From Apostichopus japonicus (taxonomy: Eukaryota; Echinodermata; Holothuroidea; Aspidochirotida; Stichopodidae): a stretch of 64,000 nt of DNA. A program made the position numbers and the translations under genes. The stretch's first letter is position 1, and each line of letters opens with the position of its first letter. Below the pieces are notes generated by a model, which saw nothing but the letters and a program-made list of their open reading frames with translations, ran no database searches and was not told the origin of the DNA. The stretch is taken from the NCBI RefSeq assembly GCF_037975245.1, contig NC_092561.1, positions 19,155,508 through 19,219,507 on the forward strand, given 5' to 3'. Shown in pieces: positions 22,537-33,653 of this stretch.

Positions 22537-22662
22537 CTTGGCATAACGACCCTGTATTGTTGTAACCCGAAGAGCATTCACATGTGTACGATCCCGCTGT
22601 ATTCACGCAGTAGTTCTCAACCTGATTACAGTCGTGCTGGTTGAGCTCACATTCGTCTATAT
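22537..22662 (-). CDS. Gene 2 exon E7: cbEGF repeat
   Basis: Most N-terminal class E exon of gene 2, donor GTAAGT. DIDEC uses ATAGAC instead of ATTGAC. The upstream intron leads within about 90 nt to the poly-C tract and the decayed exon F. Confidence 0.87.
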
Positions 22663-22754
22663 CTGAAAGTTATTAAGATATTCGAAATCATAAAACTTTA
22701 GGCTATCAGTCAGGACCCCCCCCCCCCCTCCCAAGCTCTATTAGTTACAAACCT

Positions 22755-22848
22755 GACAATACGTGTCAGCCGTACGATCCCTCAGTATTCACGCAGTAAA
22801 TCTCATTCAAACTGCAATGATGTAGATTAAGATCACATTCGTTCATAT
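22755..22848 (-). pseudogene. Gene 2 exon F: decayed cbEGF exon
   Basis: After acceptor ATTGTCAG it reads DMNECDLNLHHC, YCVNTEGSYG, then the same in-frame TGA as gene 1. The C-terminal third is missing and a poly-C tract follows. The shared stop shows that the break predates the separation of units 1 and 2. Confidence 0.75.
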
Positions 22849-23189
22849 CTGACAATTGTTGTTATATATTAGAGAGGTATGTCTTTTATTGCATGAAGTG
22901 AACTGCTGAATTAGACATAGGCTATTTCAAAACTTTGCTCAGGGTAAAAGTGTACACTTCTTTTTGAATGGTAGTTCAACTACGTTAAGGAAACGTCATT
23001 ATGACGTACCCACAATAATATTAAAGTATTCGAGGTTATTGCGACAAACCTAAGTTTCAAGAAACGTTCGTATGAAACAACGTCTTCAGACACACCTTTG
23101 GGTTAAAACCGTCGCCTTCAATGTCTGATTTGACACCTGTGTATGTTAAGTACATTTTGTTTTCATTTGATTGACTTCTATATCATATC

Positions 23190-23430
23190 ACAGACGTGGT
23201 CCTGTCTGAACCATGGCCGTAAAACCACGTTTCCACAATATGACCTACGAATACTACCATAGACGTGGCCCTGTGTGAACCACGGTCCTAAAACAACGTT
23301 TGTTTCGACAATATGACCTACGAATACTACCATAGACGTGGCCATGTCTGAACCATGGCCCTCAAACCACGTTTGTTTCGACAATATGACCTACGAATAG
23401 TATGATAGACATGGCCGTATCTGAACCATG
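23190..23430. repeat. ~73-bp minisatellite, about 3 copies
   Basis: Same family as 6427-6612 with repeated gacgtggccctgtctgaacc and cgacaatatgacctacgaat. Open frames across it merely follow the repeat. Confidence 0.82.
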
Positions 23431-23517
23431 TTTTATAATCGTTCTTCGTTACCTCATACAGTTTACTTCCATAGTCTTGGTCTTTTTACTTTGTGAGAAT
23501 AACATACATCAACTTGC

Positions 23518-23643
23518 CCATGCACTGGTCTCCGTCCCACTGGTAACCTGTCATACATTGACATGTATAGGAACCAACAGTGTTGACGCAAACTGTATTC
23601 AGTACGCTACAGTTGTATCTGCCATTCTGGCATTCATCGACAT
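23518..23643 (-). CDS. Gene 2 exon G: cbEGF repeat with GC donor
   Basis: Encodes [28 protein letters not shown] and GYQWDGDQCM. Acceptor CTACAG; donor G|GCAAGT (GC-AG). This is the uninterrupted version of the intron that holds the LINE in gene 1. Confidence 0.87.
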
Positions 23644-23944
23644 CTGTAGTACAAGTGAGAAACATGCTAGTTGTTCGAAAGAGATTGATGTATGACACGT
23701 GATGTTCGGATTTTATTTGTGTCGGTCATGATAACTGTTACACCCAATAAAATAGAAAATGTATAAAATGTGTTGTCTAACTTTCATTGAGTAGGGGCTA
23801 CGGGCTAAAAGATGCGTACGCGGTTTTCTCTGAACAACTCAAATTCTTTACATTTAATATCAGGGTATGGATGAAGAAAGTTAAATGAAAGATAGTCACA
23901 TCACTACTGCATGTATCACATACACTCTCCATGTTCCAACTAAC

Positions 23945-24073
23945 CTTGGCATACAGTTCCTGCAGTTCTGTTATAGCCAGATACACATTGGCATCTGTAC
24001 GAACCCATTGTATTGACGCAGTAGCTTTCATTCAGACTGCAATTATGAAGGTTAAGGTCACATTCATCCAAAT
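23945..24073 (-). CDS. Gene 2 exon D: cbEGF repeat
   Basis: A 129-nt exon with donor GTTAGT. Encodes [24 protein letters not shown] and [11 protein letters not shown]; it differs from gene 1 exon D mainly at silent sites, which argues for selection on the protein. Confidence 0.87.
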
Positions 24074-24213
24074 CTGAAAGTTGGTAAAAAGAAAGTGAAA
24101 TATGACATTCACTATCAATAAACGTGATAGTTTAACGTCTAGGTGAGCTTAAATTTCAAACATTCGATACAAATGTTACGAAACGCCATTATGACATAAT
24201 GTAATTACTTTTC

Positions 24214-24350
24214 AAGTCACCCAATAAAGAACCTGGGCACGAACAATCAAACAACCGAACGACCGATCAGCTCTCAACCCCAGTCCTCTTGCATCGATAC
24301 CGTGACTTTTTGATCATCATCAGGGGAACATAATGCTACACGTGATACTT
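24214..24350 (-). mobile_element. Old U2-headed SINE copy (unit 2)
   Basis: Orthologue of 9177-9311: same truncated start (ATCACGTGTAGCATTATG on the minus strand), same GATGATGATCA segment and 3' hairpin. Confidence 0.72.
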
Positions 24351-24842
24351 GAAATTCAGAATTAAGTTAATTAAAAAATGTCGCTTCCAACTTTTCTAAA
24401 AACGCTACTGCGTATTATTGTTGCTGTTTACGTAACACTGTATGCATGACACTACGCATGGGGTTACAAGAACATTAGAAAGAATCTACCTTCACGGTTA
24501 CCTTGCAAAGTCGTATGCTCATGAGATTAATGGCAATGGAAAAAAGTTTTGAATCTTGATTTGTTCCTGGTATATAAATGAGGGAAAGAATATTTTGTGC
24601 CCAAACCAGAACAGTATTAATTAGACAATGAAAAAGACATGTGTACGATAGCATATACCACACGAAACAACAAGTTATCATTAGCAACACTTTAACGTGC
24701 CATTGTATAGTCTGCATGGTATACCTATATCCAACTAAAGCACAACTTTGGTAAGTCGCCTTATACGTGCTTTTGGCGACTTTGTTATGAATTATATTTG
24801 ACTAAATGATAAATTATTGAACATAAAACTAAATATACTTGC

Positions 24843-24968
24843 CATGACATTGGTCTTCATACCATTCGTAACCTGCTATACATTGGCAAATATAAGAGCC
24901 AATAGAGTTGATGCACATTGTGTTCGGCAGACTGCAATTATAACTACCATTCTGGCACTCATCGACAT
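24843..24968 (-). CDS. Gene 2 exon H: cbEGF repeat with GC donor
   Basis: Encodes [28 protein letters not shown] and GYEWYEDQCH; donor G|GCAAGT. The WYED segment replaces WNGT of gene 1. Confidence 0.87.
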
Positions 24969-25386
24969 CTGTAGCAAAGAGAAAGGACGAGCAAGAAGAG
25001 AAAGAAACTGATGAATACAGTAACTATGATTCTTCGCTATTGTTCGATTTTTCATGAGGCATACTTGACATACTATACGAGGCATCGCTGTTGGTGTTGC
25101 AGCTGCCCCAAAGTGTTGCAACTATCGAAATTTCACAAACGACATTGGTCATGATACCTGACCTCATGATTATATTCTTAAACACCACCACTGAGCTGCC
25201 ACCACTGTACGTAGTTCTTAGTGTCTTGCTTAGACACCACCACTGAGCTGCACCACATGCAGATTGAGCTTTCTATCATTGCCTTGAATATATTGAAAAT
25301 TAGGAGATATAAGTTAGATTTATAGATAGCTGTTTCATCATATCACACATACAGAGAGAGAGAGATGTGTACATTCGATTACCTAC

Positions 25387-25512
25387 CTTGACATACAGAT
25401 CCTGCCTTGTTGTAGCCAGATCCACAATCACATCTATATGAACCCTCGGTATTTACGCAGTAGCTTACTTTCAGACTACAATTATGTAGATTAAGATCAC
25501 ATTCGTCGATAT
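25387..25512 (-). CDS. Gene 2 exon I: first cbEGF repeat
   Basis: Encodes [29 protein letters not shown] and GYNKAGSVCQ. Donor GTAGGT, acceptor CTTTCAG. Confidence 0.87.
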
Positions 25513-25849
25513 CTGAAAGTTAATAACAAACAAATGAAAAATATGCAGTTTACTCAAATTGGTAATAATTTGATGTATGATCTATCTAATACATGTCAAG
25601 TGTATTTGTAATAATAAAGTAAGTAACACATTACTTATGCTGCAGAAAACTGTAAGTCCTTTGATAACGTTTTAAGGTAAAATCAAACTTGTAGCAAGAA
25701 ATGACATCTTCGCGACGTTGTTTATGTTAGGACGCTTGCCACTTCGTACTTTGTGGCTTTCTCTGATATTGTTGGGTTTGCTTTGTTACATGTCACTGGT
25801 TAATTTCAACAGTAGTTTATGATATATGTGTAGGAGTTCCTAGGGGATA

Positions 25850-26075
25850 GGAAGCCAACATTAGATAATTTTAAACCCTATCCATGTGATGATTGTGGAC
25901 GTACACCGGCTTATACCAAGCCGTCTATTTTCGATGAATGTTCAGAGAGTTACGAAGCAAGCGTGTAATTGTCCACAGAAGACTCCGCTAAACAAACAGA
26001 AAAACAGCCATTTTCGAACCTAATCATAGTTGGGGCGGACCTCTAACGGTTACAAAACGCCATGACTTTTAACAG
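25850..26075 (-). mobile_element. tRNA-SINE-like repeat, partial head
   Basis: Aligns with 54400-54788. It keeps the 3' body and part of the tRNA-like head (GGCGTTTTGTAACCGTTAGAG) but has lost the B-box segment, so it would not be transcribed by Pol III. Confidence 0.55.
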
Positions 26076-26743
26076 ATTGAATAATATGATAAACAATGTG
26101 CTATTCACGTGATCCGACCAGCGTAATCTAACACGTCACGGGCAAACTGGCACTAAAATTCCAAAAGCTAGACTAAACTATCAGAATCGCAGGATTAATC
26201 GTTATTGTGTTATTACAACATATCTGGTTAGATAGTAGGAAGCTTCTATTACTTTGTTCAAGTCATTGACCGAGACATGTAATACGATGACAGCATTATG
26301 AGTATATAAATAAATAAATAAATATATATATATATATATAAACATATATATATATACAATATATGTACAAATACATATGTACAAAGTCACGAAGAGGACT
26401 TAACTTGCTGGATTATAGATACTTATAAAAGATATCCCTATACTATCCATGAGAAATGAGAACAAGCCCCCTCGCTAGAATACTAGTACCACTATACGGA
26501 CCCTACTGCTAGTCTGCTTTAGGTTACTTTACTCCGCTTACAAACATTGTGTTTTGTTTTTGACTCAGTTTTTCCCTGAGACCTCTAAAGGTCAAGGTTT
26601 AAAACAATGTATATATGTTGTGTCTAATTCAACCTGTTATTGAAAGAAACGGCACTGGAATAAAAAGAATAGGTAGGTCTTAAGGACGTCAATTGTTTTT
26701 TATGACTGAAAGCAAGTCAATTTTCCTTTTGTACGTCCGAGAA

Positions 26744-27861
26744 TTTTTTTATTTTTTTATTTCTCATGACATATACATACAGGCAAATACAAATTTATTT
26801 TAAATTATACAACTCGATAAAAAAACTATTTCAACCCATTGGCAAAGTACAAATTACTGTGATACTCTTCTTAATAATAATGTCTAAATATTATATTACA
26901 AAACCTAATAGATTAGATCACAGCTGCCAATAGCTCTCCCAACTTTCATATTCTGCTTAGAAATATAATAGTTAAATTTTAACTCATGTTTTAAATATTC
27001 TAGTAAGGAACGAGCTGATGATATTTTCTTCATTAGTTTTGAATCAAAAATATGATAATTTACTAAAGTTATTATTAAGTTTAACTTGCAGGATAAATCT
27101 CCACCAAAGAGAAAGATATACGTGTTCTTCAAACCTATCTTAATTCCCGCGTTTTCAAACCGATTATGTAAATACTTCCAAATCATTCTAACAAAACTAC
27201 AATCATAAAACATATGTTGGATTGTTTCCGTGTCAACGCCACAAAAAGTACGTCATTTGTACAACGAAATGGAACTGAACAATATAAAGACCAAGAATCC
27301 TCTAAAACACTCAGTGTCTCACATCATTTTGTATAAGATTTATGTTTAATTTCTGTCGAGTTTAACATTTTGTCAAAGAGAGACTTACAGCACAAGCTAC
27401 TGTCACAGAGTGTAACATTAACAAAACTATTTACTGGATTATTAAGCTTATAATCGATATTTTAAAAAAAAAATCTTCCACGAGGATCTTATCGCAGCAA
27501 TTATACCGTAATATTCAAGAACGTTACACGCAACAGAAAAAAACGTTAACAAAGACGTCAAAATTATAGAAAGAATCTTTCTCATTAACGAAATCATTGA
27601 TAAAAAAATCCTTTCTGAATCCAATCCCGATAGCATACAGGCCTATTATCAACCACAGTATAGCAAATGTTCCAAGTTGGCTGGCTAAGAATTAAAGCAA
27701 TGTTCAAAAAGAGTCGAACGATCGCAAAATCGAAGAACCAATTAAGTTGAAAAGGCTCAAAACCTTCCTTATAAAAGACATGGATACTGAATCAAAAGAC
27801 TTATATTCCTGCAAGTAATACATTATATCGTAAGTTACAAGAATACAATTGCCGATACATT
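26744..27861 (-). mobile_element. 5'-truncated Tx1-like L1 retrotransposon
   Basis: Minus-strand L1 3' end with an A-rich tail at 26744-26760. Flanked by gtc(c/t)gagaa at 26735-26743 and 27862-27870, a target-site duplication. Gene 1 has the single uninterrupted target at about 10950-10975. The remaining coding part is the C-terminal region: MFYDCSFVRMIWKYLHNRF and LFGGDL are seen, as in intact siblings in unit 4. Several frameshifts; inactive. Confidence 0.8.
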
Positions 27862-28243
27862 GTCTGAGAAATTGATTTTAAAAGTATATGTGGAAGCTAA
27901 TCGTTTCACTGCCATGTCTTCTTGCATACATTAATTTAGTAAATACAAGTAAACCAACTTCTAGAGAGAACAATATTCCACAAGATCATGAAAACAACGA
28001 TATTGTGGTAATATGAAGGATGTCACATTAGCAAACCACTACTGATTACAACAATTCCAGGCTCAAATTTATGAGAAACAAAATATCACAGAACGGCTAT
28101 AAGAAATTAGAGGTTACTATTTATCGTAACGTTTTTGTCATTTAAATGCATATTTAAATACTTTTAGTTTAAGTTTAACATTTTTCAAAGACAACACGAT
28201 TTATTTATCATGACGGTAAAGGAAAAGTATTAACTCTCCTCAC

Positions 28244-28384
28244 CTTCAAATTCACAATTGGTAGTGTGAAACACACCAGAGCGTAAATCACAAGGAGTAA
28301 GTCCTTTCGGTAGACGAACCTTATAGCCCTTTGGTGTAGCCTGGCCAGCGCATCGAACATCCCGGCTACCATCAACAATCAATC
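28244..28384 (-). CDS. Gene 2 exon N: unknown 3-Cys module
   Basis: A 141-nt exon with acceptor GTTTAG and donor GTGAGG. Encodes VDGSRDVRCAGQATPKGYK, TPCDLRSGVFHTTNC. Same unrecognised module as in genes 1 and 3. Confidence 0.7.
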
Positions 28385-31290
28385 CTAAACAAGTAGCCAA
28401 AGATAATATAGATTGCTCATACCTTATATAAACATCATATAAATAAAAAATATCATATACAGCTAGACCCTTTTAGATGGAAGCGTGTAAAGCTCATCAA
28501 ACCACACATGTGACGAAACTCGTTGTAAAACTGGTCAGTTTATTAATAATGAGCGTATAAGATTTTGCCAAGAAAGATATTGAAATCAGAATTTCCTTCT
28601 TTGACATCTTACCGAAAGGTTCTAGAATTTATACCACGCTTCAAACGGCCACGGTGAACTTGATGTTATCCTGCATGCTCTAAAACTCAAATATATTGTC
28701 TTAAGAGTTCTATTTTTTATATCCGTATGCAAAAGAGGAAATATCTGGAAAAAAGTTCCCTTTTAACCCATTCTAGTTAAGGTAACTTCTTTCAAATGAT
28801 GATTTGACTAGATGCGCTATCAGTACAAAGCGCGGTGAAAAATCTGAAGATTACCGTTTCTAACACTTCGTACTAATTTGACAAATCTTCAATAAGATAA
28901 ACTACAATATAGGCATCCGGAAGAGATGTATTAAAGGTACATAAGTCACAGATCAAACGAAACCGTTTCTCGTGGAGATTGAAACAGTAATGCTCAGAAC
29001 GAAATATTGGAGCTCTATATTGTGCAAGTAGCAGTAGCGGAAAAGAGAAGAAAATCCGACAATTGAAGCTGGTTGTCATCCGGGTTCAACGAACTATGAA
29101 TTATATTTAACCATGATGTGTCCTGTTTTTTTATTTTCTCTATCTCTCTTTCTCGCTCTCTTTCTCCTTCTTTGGTTTCTTCATATTTGGTCATTATTGG
29201 AACCCTAATCACGATAATCTACACAGTAATCTAAGGTTGTAAGGTAGATACCAAACACTAACATGGAACCTAATAAATATATTGGCCCTATACTAGCTTG
29301 CCTGTGAGCTGTTAGTCTATGTGAGCAATTGAACTCCAAAATGAATCAATCATGTATTATTACTCTCTCAGCTTAATGTTTCGCCGCATCGGAAAATTAT
29401 GAGCAGTGAACCATAAAACCTATCCACGTGTTCATTTTATTTATATGATTATTATTGGATCAAGTGAAACGTAGCAATTATAGTGGATCGAAACCAGCCT
29501 ATTCGGGTTATACAGTATCGCTGCATTCATTCATTGTTATTTGCACTTTGCGATATTGATCGGCGTATCCAGATCATTTTATGTTTACACAGACAAGACT
29601 TCTACCAGGTAATGCCTAATCTATATTAATAATGGATTTTTCAAATTTTGACAGATTCTGCCCAATATATAGAGTCAGATTCAAACTCAAACTGAAACTC
29701 AATATAATAATAATAATAATAATAATCAGCAGTTATTTTAACGGACGCTTAAGCGACCAAAACTTTGGTAGAAACCCGCAAGGGCTGATAGATTACAACG
29801 TACACGTCGGGTGGCTTCCAGTTCAACATTTTAACTCAACTTTGGAATATTTTCTATTTAGAAAGTCATTTCAGATAAGAAAACCGTAGATTGCTCTTGT
29901 AAACAATAACGGAGTGAACTCCTTTTCTTATAAACATTCTTTAAATCCATAAAGTGAGAATGCACACTTCAAAAGTGACCTAAAATATCACTTTTTTTTT
30001 TCTTTTGTTACTTCACTTTCTTTCCCAGAGTGAATACGACGAACAAATCAAATTCTTATAGAGTGAAGAATCCATCATTCGAGCTAAATTGATATAAAGT
30101 CACTCTTTGATAAGAGTGACTTTCACTCCTAAGTCGATCGATCATCTCGAAAACCCTCTACGAGTGAATTTTTCACTCTTTGATATTAAGAGTGTATGGA
30201 AAATATTATAAAAGTTAGTTTTCCATATTTCTTTTCAAATTTACATCGACATAGCATTTTCTTTTGTATCCGTCATAAACCTTTTTTTAAACATATAACA
30301 CATGCGTCTTTCCTTTTGTGTTCAGAGAGGGATAGAAATAGGGAGAGAAATCTAAATTTTGACATTTGTCTTGCCCTATTAGAATTAAAAAGAGTTTTGA
30401 AATTTGAAAATGCTGCTATATCGGTTAATAACGAATTTTATTTTAGTTTTTAATGTATATTTTATAATTATATTCTTCATGACTATAGAAGAGAATATTT
30501 CTTTTCCAAAAAAGTTGGACAAATATTTTACTCAACACCAATTACATTGCTAACAATACTGACAAATCTATGACTGTTTTGGCAATAAAATTGGTTAAAC
30601 TGTAGTTCTTTGACTATATTGGAGCAAAATGTTATTGAAGTTTTAGTTGGATAAATACGTAAAAGTGTTGGATGAAATATTTGCGCAAAAATCTTTTCAG
30701 AGTGATTTTTATTAACCGTTGCGTATTATGGTTTATTGTAATAATGTTTTCTTATCCGAATCAACTTCATTCTTGTTTATGTCAGCCGATACTCATAGCT
30801 GGTATAGCAACTACTGTTCATGTCCCACATCCGTGCATCAGTAATTACTGTACTTTGTGTTCGTAACACGGTAACATGTGTTACATGTGACACTGTAACA
30901 ACTGCAAAGCTGTTAACTTGTTCCCATGTAAGACAAAGAACTGCGGGACTGGACAAGGAGTCCATGAAGATGAGAATGCCTAAAGAACGAATCAAAGTAG
31001 GTACGGTACCGCTTGATTCCAGTTGACCCCTCTCTTTAAATTACGCCAATTCTTCATGCCGAGCACGAAGAAAGAACATGTTCGTTTATTTCCAAAGGTC
31101 TACTTATAGTTATTTCTAGAAACGAATTCATTATTAAAATCGCGTGTTAAAGAACTTTCACTAAATGGTTGGTACAGCAACTACTGCTCTTGTCCGACAA
31201 CCGTGCATCAGTAATTACTACTATGTGTTCGCAACATGAACCGATGTCGGTCGATTGACAAAATATTAAATTACCGATATTATATGATAT
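28385..31290. other. Stretch upstream of gene 2 exon N
   Basis: No exon supported. Nearly identical to 41195-44107, including an 85-codon plus-strand frame (29632-29889) that is the same in both copies only because the DNA was recently duplicated. Holds a perfect 12-bp stem hairpin (30096-30123) amid several agagtga/tcactct repeats, and the ~95-bp palindromic repeat near 30800. Confidence 0.45.
30096..30123. other. Perfect 12-bp hairpin
   Basis: AAAGTCACTCTT and AAGAGTGACTTT are exact inverse complements around a TGAT loop. The surroundings (about 29930-30200) hold many further AGAGTGA/TCACTCT half-sites, including GAGTGAATTTTTCACTC. Duplicated at 42910-42937. Could be a foldback-transposon remnant. 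Confidence 0.7.
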
Positions 31291-32374
31291 TAAAGTTTAA
31301 TATGAATATGTTATGGCGATTAACAATGGAATCATTTATAAATCATTAGTATTGTTTTTTTTTATGAAGGTGTATTAACAGAGAAATCATCTTCTATACA
31401 CTTAAGCAATGAAAACATATCTAATGATGAATTTATTAATGATCAGTTGCAATTACACGCTTAAAAAGTTACTTCAAAGTGTTTTTTTTTTCTCATGAAA
31501 CCTTTAGTTTTGGCCAAAGGTATTACCATAAGAAAAATACATAATTATAACTCACCTGAATATATTAGAAAAGGAAGAAAGGCATAAATTTCCATTCTAG
31601 GAAATGCTGACATTTTTTGTTTCATGTTGTAAAGTTGCGATTCGAGGCTAGTGGAGGTACGAAATTATTCTGCCCGCTCAGAAAGCTCCTGACGAACTAA
31701 AGTGATTGATTTTACCAGAACCGTAGTTATTATGAAAAGTAATGGCTACACGCTTTGCTTTACAACGAAGATTATCGATCCATTGTCAGGCGATGATTTA
31801 TGTTGTGATCTTAATCGTCTCGCTCAAAATCTGATTCATGAATAATGAGAGAGCGAGAGTTTCGCTGCAATAGAGAAGGCACAATGACTTGCAATTATCA
31901 TAAAACTCTTTTTGCAACTAATGAAAATGTATTACTTAGGTGACATTTAGTATGGATAAAATGTTTCGAGTGTAGAACATACATGATTGAAGCTTTGAAC
32001 TTGTATCTCTGTCATTATTACGTGAAGATGTTGTCAATATAACAACCAATATTACAATATATCCTGCCGTTGTCTGCGTCACAAATACTCATTTGTGTTT
32101 ATTATCACGATGGCCATTACTTAGGTTGATATATTGTCATATACATCGATAAGATTTTGTATCCTACATCCATTCTTTCTTACTTCCACATATCTCCTTA
32201 CAAATATCATATAGCTGCAGGCATTAAATTCAAAGTAACAACTAAATCGTGTACGAGGATTCATTTTGTCCTTTTCTGTTACGGTGTATTATCTATACCA
32301 CGACAAACTAAAGGACAAAAACATTGTCGGTTTCCATTCCACACACATTTCCATTTCTCAATGGTAGGAGTTAC

Positions 32375-32446
32375 CTGTAGCAGCTGTCTCTCCAGTGGGT
32401 CCATCCCAACGAACATGATTCAGGACATCATGAGTTACCATGGACA
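32375..32446 (-). CDS. Candidate 72-nt exon, possibly 5' exon of gene 2
   Basis: Flanked on the minus strand by acceptor GGAAATCCAG and donor GTAACT, phase 1-1. Encodes SMVTHDVLNHVRWDGPTGE then TAAT. The RWDGPTGE part recalls the V-x-W-x-x-P segment of HYR or fibronectin III domains, but it is too short to assign. The duplicate at 45193-45264 differs at one silent base. The phase fits a splice to exon N, but flanking intron is also conserved, so coding status is weak. Confidence 0.3.
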
Positions 32447-33583
32447 CTGGATTTCCAAGTCAAAGCAGCGAAAACAACAAAAACAAGCAACCCCTTCGTT
32501 TCAATATCTATGCGATGTAACCGGTTGATGGTAAATCTTTGACAAGTTCTGAAAAAGTGCCCCAAAGATATATAAACTACAAATCGTTCAAGTCTTTGCG
32601 TTCATCAAAACGTTATCAATAGTTGTTTCAATCTTATATGAGGACGGGGACATCCAATTGCAAGTGTGAGTAAGATGACGTAATGAGCATGTAATATGAC
32701 GTAATTACATCTCTAAACTGTCCTCCCATATCATGCTTCAAAGCACTAGTATTGACAGTTCTCGCCTTCATCTGATAGAAATATGATATTCATACTGATC
32801 AGACTGACACTACGAGTGCTCTGAAAAGCGGGACATGACAGTACTGTAAAGAAATAAAAATGTCCCAACTGGATGCAATACTATCAGTTGTAACTGTTTT
32901 AAGATGATTTCTTAAGTATATTTAGGTATCCGTCCTACACTGGAAGATAGTATAGTGTAGTAGCAGTTTTACTTGAATCGATACGTTCAACTTTAATTGG
33001 CAGGATGCTACCCTAACAATGTGATTAATATATATCACCACATAATATTTCGAAATATGAAACCTCTGAAAGAATATTTAACTCTGTATAATAACGGAGA
33101 TATCCTTATAACAACTTTTGTCAATTACAGCTATAGTGAATGTCGGACATTGTTGTCATTTAAAGAGTAAACTAATATAAAAGATATAGTTTATATTTAT
33201 AAAGTTTATAAAGTTCCATTCCATTTTTTGTTGTCATGCAAAGTTTAGATGACCATATTTTTTTCTTTTGTAGGAAATCTGAGGACATACCCAAATTATT
33301 ATAATTTACCTGATAATATTGATGTTAATAAGTAGTTATCTGTAATTTTTACGTTTAGAGGGAAGGATGGAATTATGACCTCTCACTATTTTGGTTGTAT
33401 TAGTGGTATTATGAGGATGGTGATTACATGCAGGCTTATGTTTAAGATACCTCATCCAGAACAAATGTTTTGTCCAAGATACAAGTCCCAGTGTAAAAAA
33501 AGTCAGCTTAATTATCACTAATTAGCAACTTAGTGTTAAAAATATGTTTACGTTGTGAATGACGGGCAAATTAGTTCTTGCAG

Positions 33584-33653
33584 GATCTGGCTTGCCTTTG
33601 CGAGCAATTACAATTTACGTTCAAGCTGTGTCTGTAAACGGAAGTTCAGACAG
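33584..33653 (+). CDS. Candidate fibronectin III-like exon on plus strand
   Basis: Acceptor TTCTTGCAG and donor GTAATA bound 70 nt (phase 1 to 2). Encodes SGLPLRAITIYVQAVSVNG then SSDR, which looks like strands F-G of a fibronectin type III domain. The copy at 46445-46514 changes one residue (Ala to Ser). It is on the opposite strand from the EGF genes, so it would be a fragment of a different gene, perhaps dead. Confidence 0.3.

Larger units (their letters stand above)
19063..28384 (-). other. Predicted gene 2: multi-EGF protein with 7 class E exons (spliced)
   Basis: Same architecture as gene 1: N, I, H, D, G, decayed F, E7-E1, S, T. Twelve intact cbEGF repeats. The intron after exon N (transcript sense) carries the Tx1-like L1 fragment at 26744-27861. 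A 72-nt candidate exon at 32375-32446 is in the right phase to precede exon N, but lies about 4 kb upstream and is unproven. No signal peptide exon found. Confidence 0.7.
16836..31290. repeat. Tandem paralogue unit 2
   Basis: Second unit, about 14.45 kb, holding gene 2. It aligns with unit 1 from its first base, with scattered substitutions and small indels. The U2 element, the CR1/L2-like LINE, the (TAGA)n array and the foldback element are all absent, leaving recognisable empty sites. From about 27.65 kb onward it is nearly identical to 40.4 kb onward in unit 3, so its right part has been copied much more recently than its left part. Confidence 0.85.

Noticed and set aside
29632-29889. 85-codon plus-strand frame, identical at 42446-42703
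   Set aside because: Identity is due to the recent DNA duplication; there is no homologous open frame in unit 1 and no recognisable domain or splice context.
30777-31026. Frames on both strands over a Cys-containing conserved segment
   Set aside because: The same region is broken in unit 1, lacks convincing acceptor and donor sites, and is part of a doubled palindromic repeat.
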